From NCBI GenBank assembly GCA_902803695.1, contig CADCQX010000296.1:1-6232 (forward strand): 6,232 bases of DNA. Direction: 5' to 3'. This document shows positions 6,181-6,232 of this stretch, in pieces. Made by a program: the position numbers and the translations under genes. How positions within the stretch are numbered: position 1 is the first letter of the stretch; each line of letters starts with the position of its first letter. This stretch comes from Oscillospiraceae bacterium (lineage in GTDB: Bacteria; Bacillota; Clostridia; Saccharofermentanales; Saccharofermentanaceae). The notes under the pieces were generated by a model that saw only the letters and a program-made list of their open reading frames with translations, was not told where the DNA came from and did not search any database.

Positions 6181-6232
6181 ATGAATAAAAGTGATATCGA
6201 CATCGTCATATACTGGGTCGACGGATCCGATG
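6181..6232 (+). CDS. Stealth-type sugar-phosphate transferase, N-terminal fragment (continues off window)
   Basis: Only 17 codons are visible. They contain DIDIVIYWVDGSD (residues 5-17), which matches conserved region 1 of Stealth proteins, where the pattern (I/V)D.V..WVDG.DP is diagnostic. Stealth proteins are known to transfer hexose-1-phosphate units in capsule and other surface polysaccharides; the same fold occurs in the eukaryotic GlcNAc-1-phosphotransferase. The gene starts 18 bases after the preceding stop with no strong ribosome binding site. An alternative in-frame ATG at 6172 would add three residues. It fits as the phosphodiester-forming enzyme of the operon. Confidence is limited by the short visible length. 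Confidence 0.72.
   Translation, partial: MNKSDIDIVIYWVDGSD

Overview
The window looks like a Clostridia-type Firmicute chromosome, plausibly from a gut or rumen organism. The clues are strong AGGAG-type ribosome binding sites, moderate G+C, AAG/GAG/ATC-rich codon use, an ECF sigma factor fused to a membrane segment, and DUF4214-like repeats beside glycosyltransferases. No rRNA or marker gene is present, so the genus is not called.

Left part (minus strand, 1-1022): an ECF-type sigma-70 factor whose reading frame continues without a break through a linker, one transmembrane helix and an apparently extracytoplasmic domain, and then runs off the window. A 318-base divergent intergenic region (1023-1340) follows, with candidate promoters facing both ways.

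Middle (1341-2342, plus strand): a single gene for a membrane-anchored alpha/beta hydrolase, closed by a strong intrinsic terminator (2350-2382).

Right part (2402-6232, plus strand): a clear sigma-A-type promoter (TTGTTA-N17-TATAAT) opens what reads as a surface-glycan operon. It contains a protein with two tandem 71-residue DUF4214-like repeats and a coiled-coil tail, a 171-residue protein that looks like a lone, degenerate GT-B C-terminal half (TTG start), a family 4 glycosyltransferase with an intact E-x7-E motif, a second GT4-like glycosyltransferase (GTG start), and the first codons of a Stealth-type sugar-phosphate transferase. Gaps between these genes are 4 to 18 bases and ribosome binding sites overlap or abut the preceding stop codons, so co-transcription is likely. 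The gene set suggests assembly of a phosphate-containing extracellular or capsular polysaccharide: the GT4 enzymes would build the repeat unit, the Stealth enzyme would make hexose-1-phosphate linkages, and the DUF4214 and pseudo-GT proteins may be accessory or scaffold factors. This pathway reading is inference.

The points most worth following up are the one-polypeptide sigma factor with a membrane and extracytoplasmic part, the apparent stand-alone pseudo-glycosyltransferase half-domain, and a perfect extended -10 element placed so close to the Stealth start codon that it could give a leaderless transcript. No tRNA, rRNA, CRISPR array, insertion sequence or attachment site was seen.
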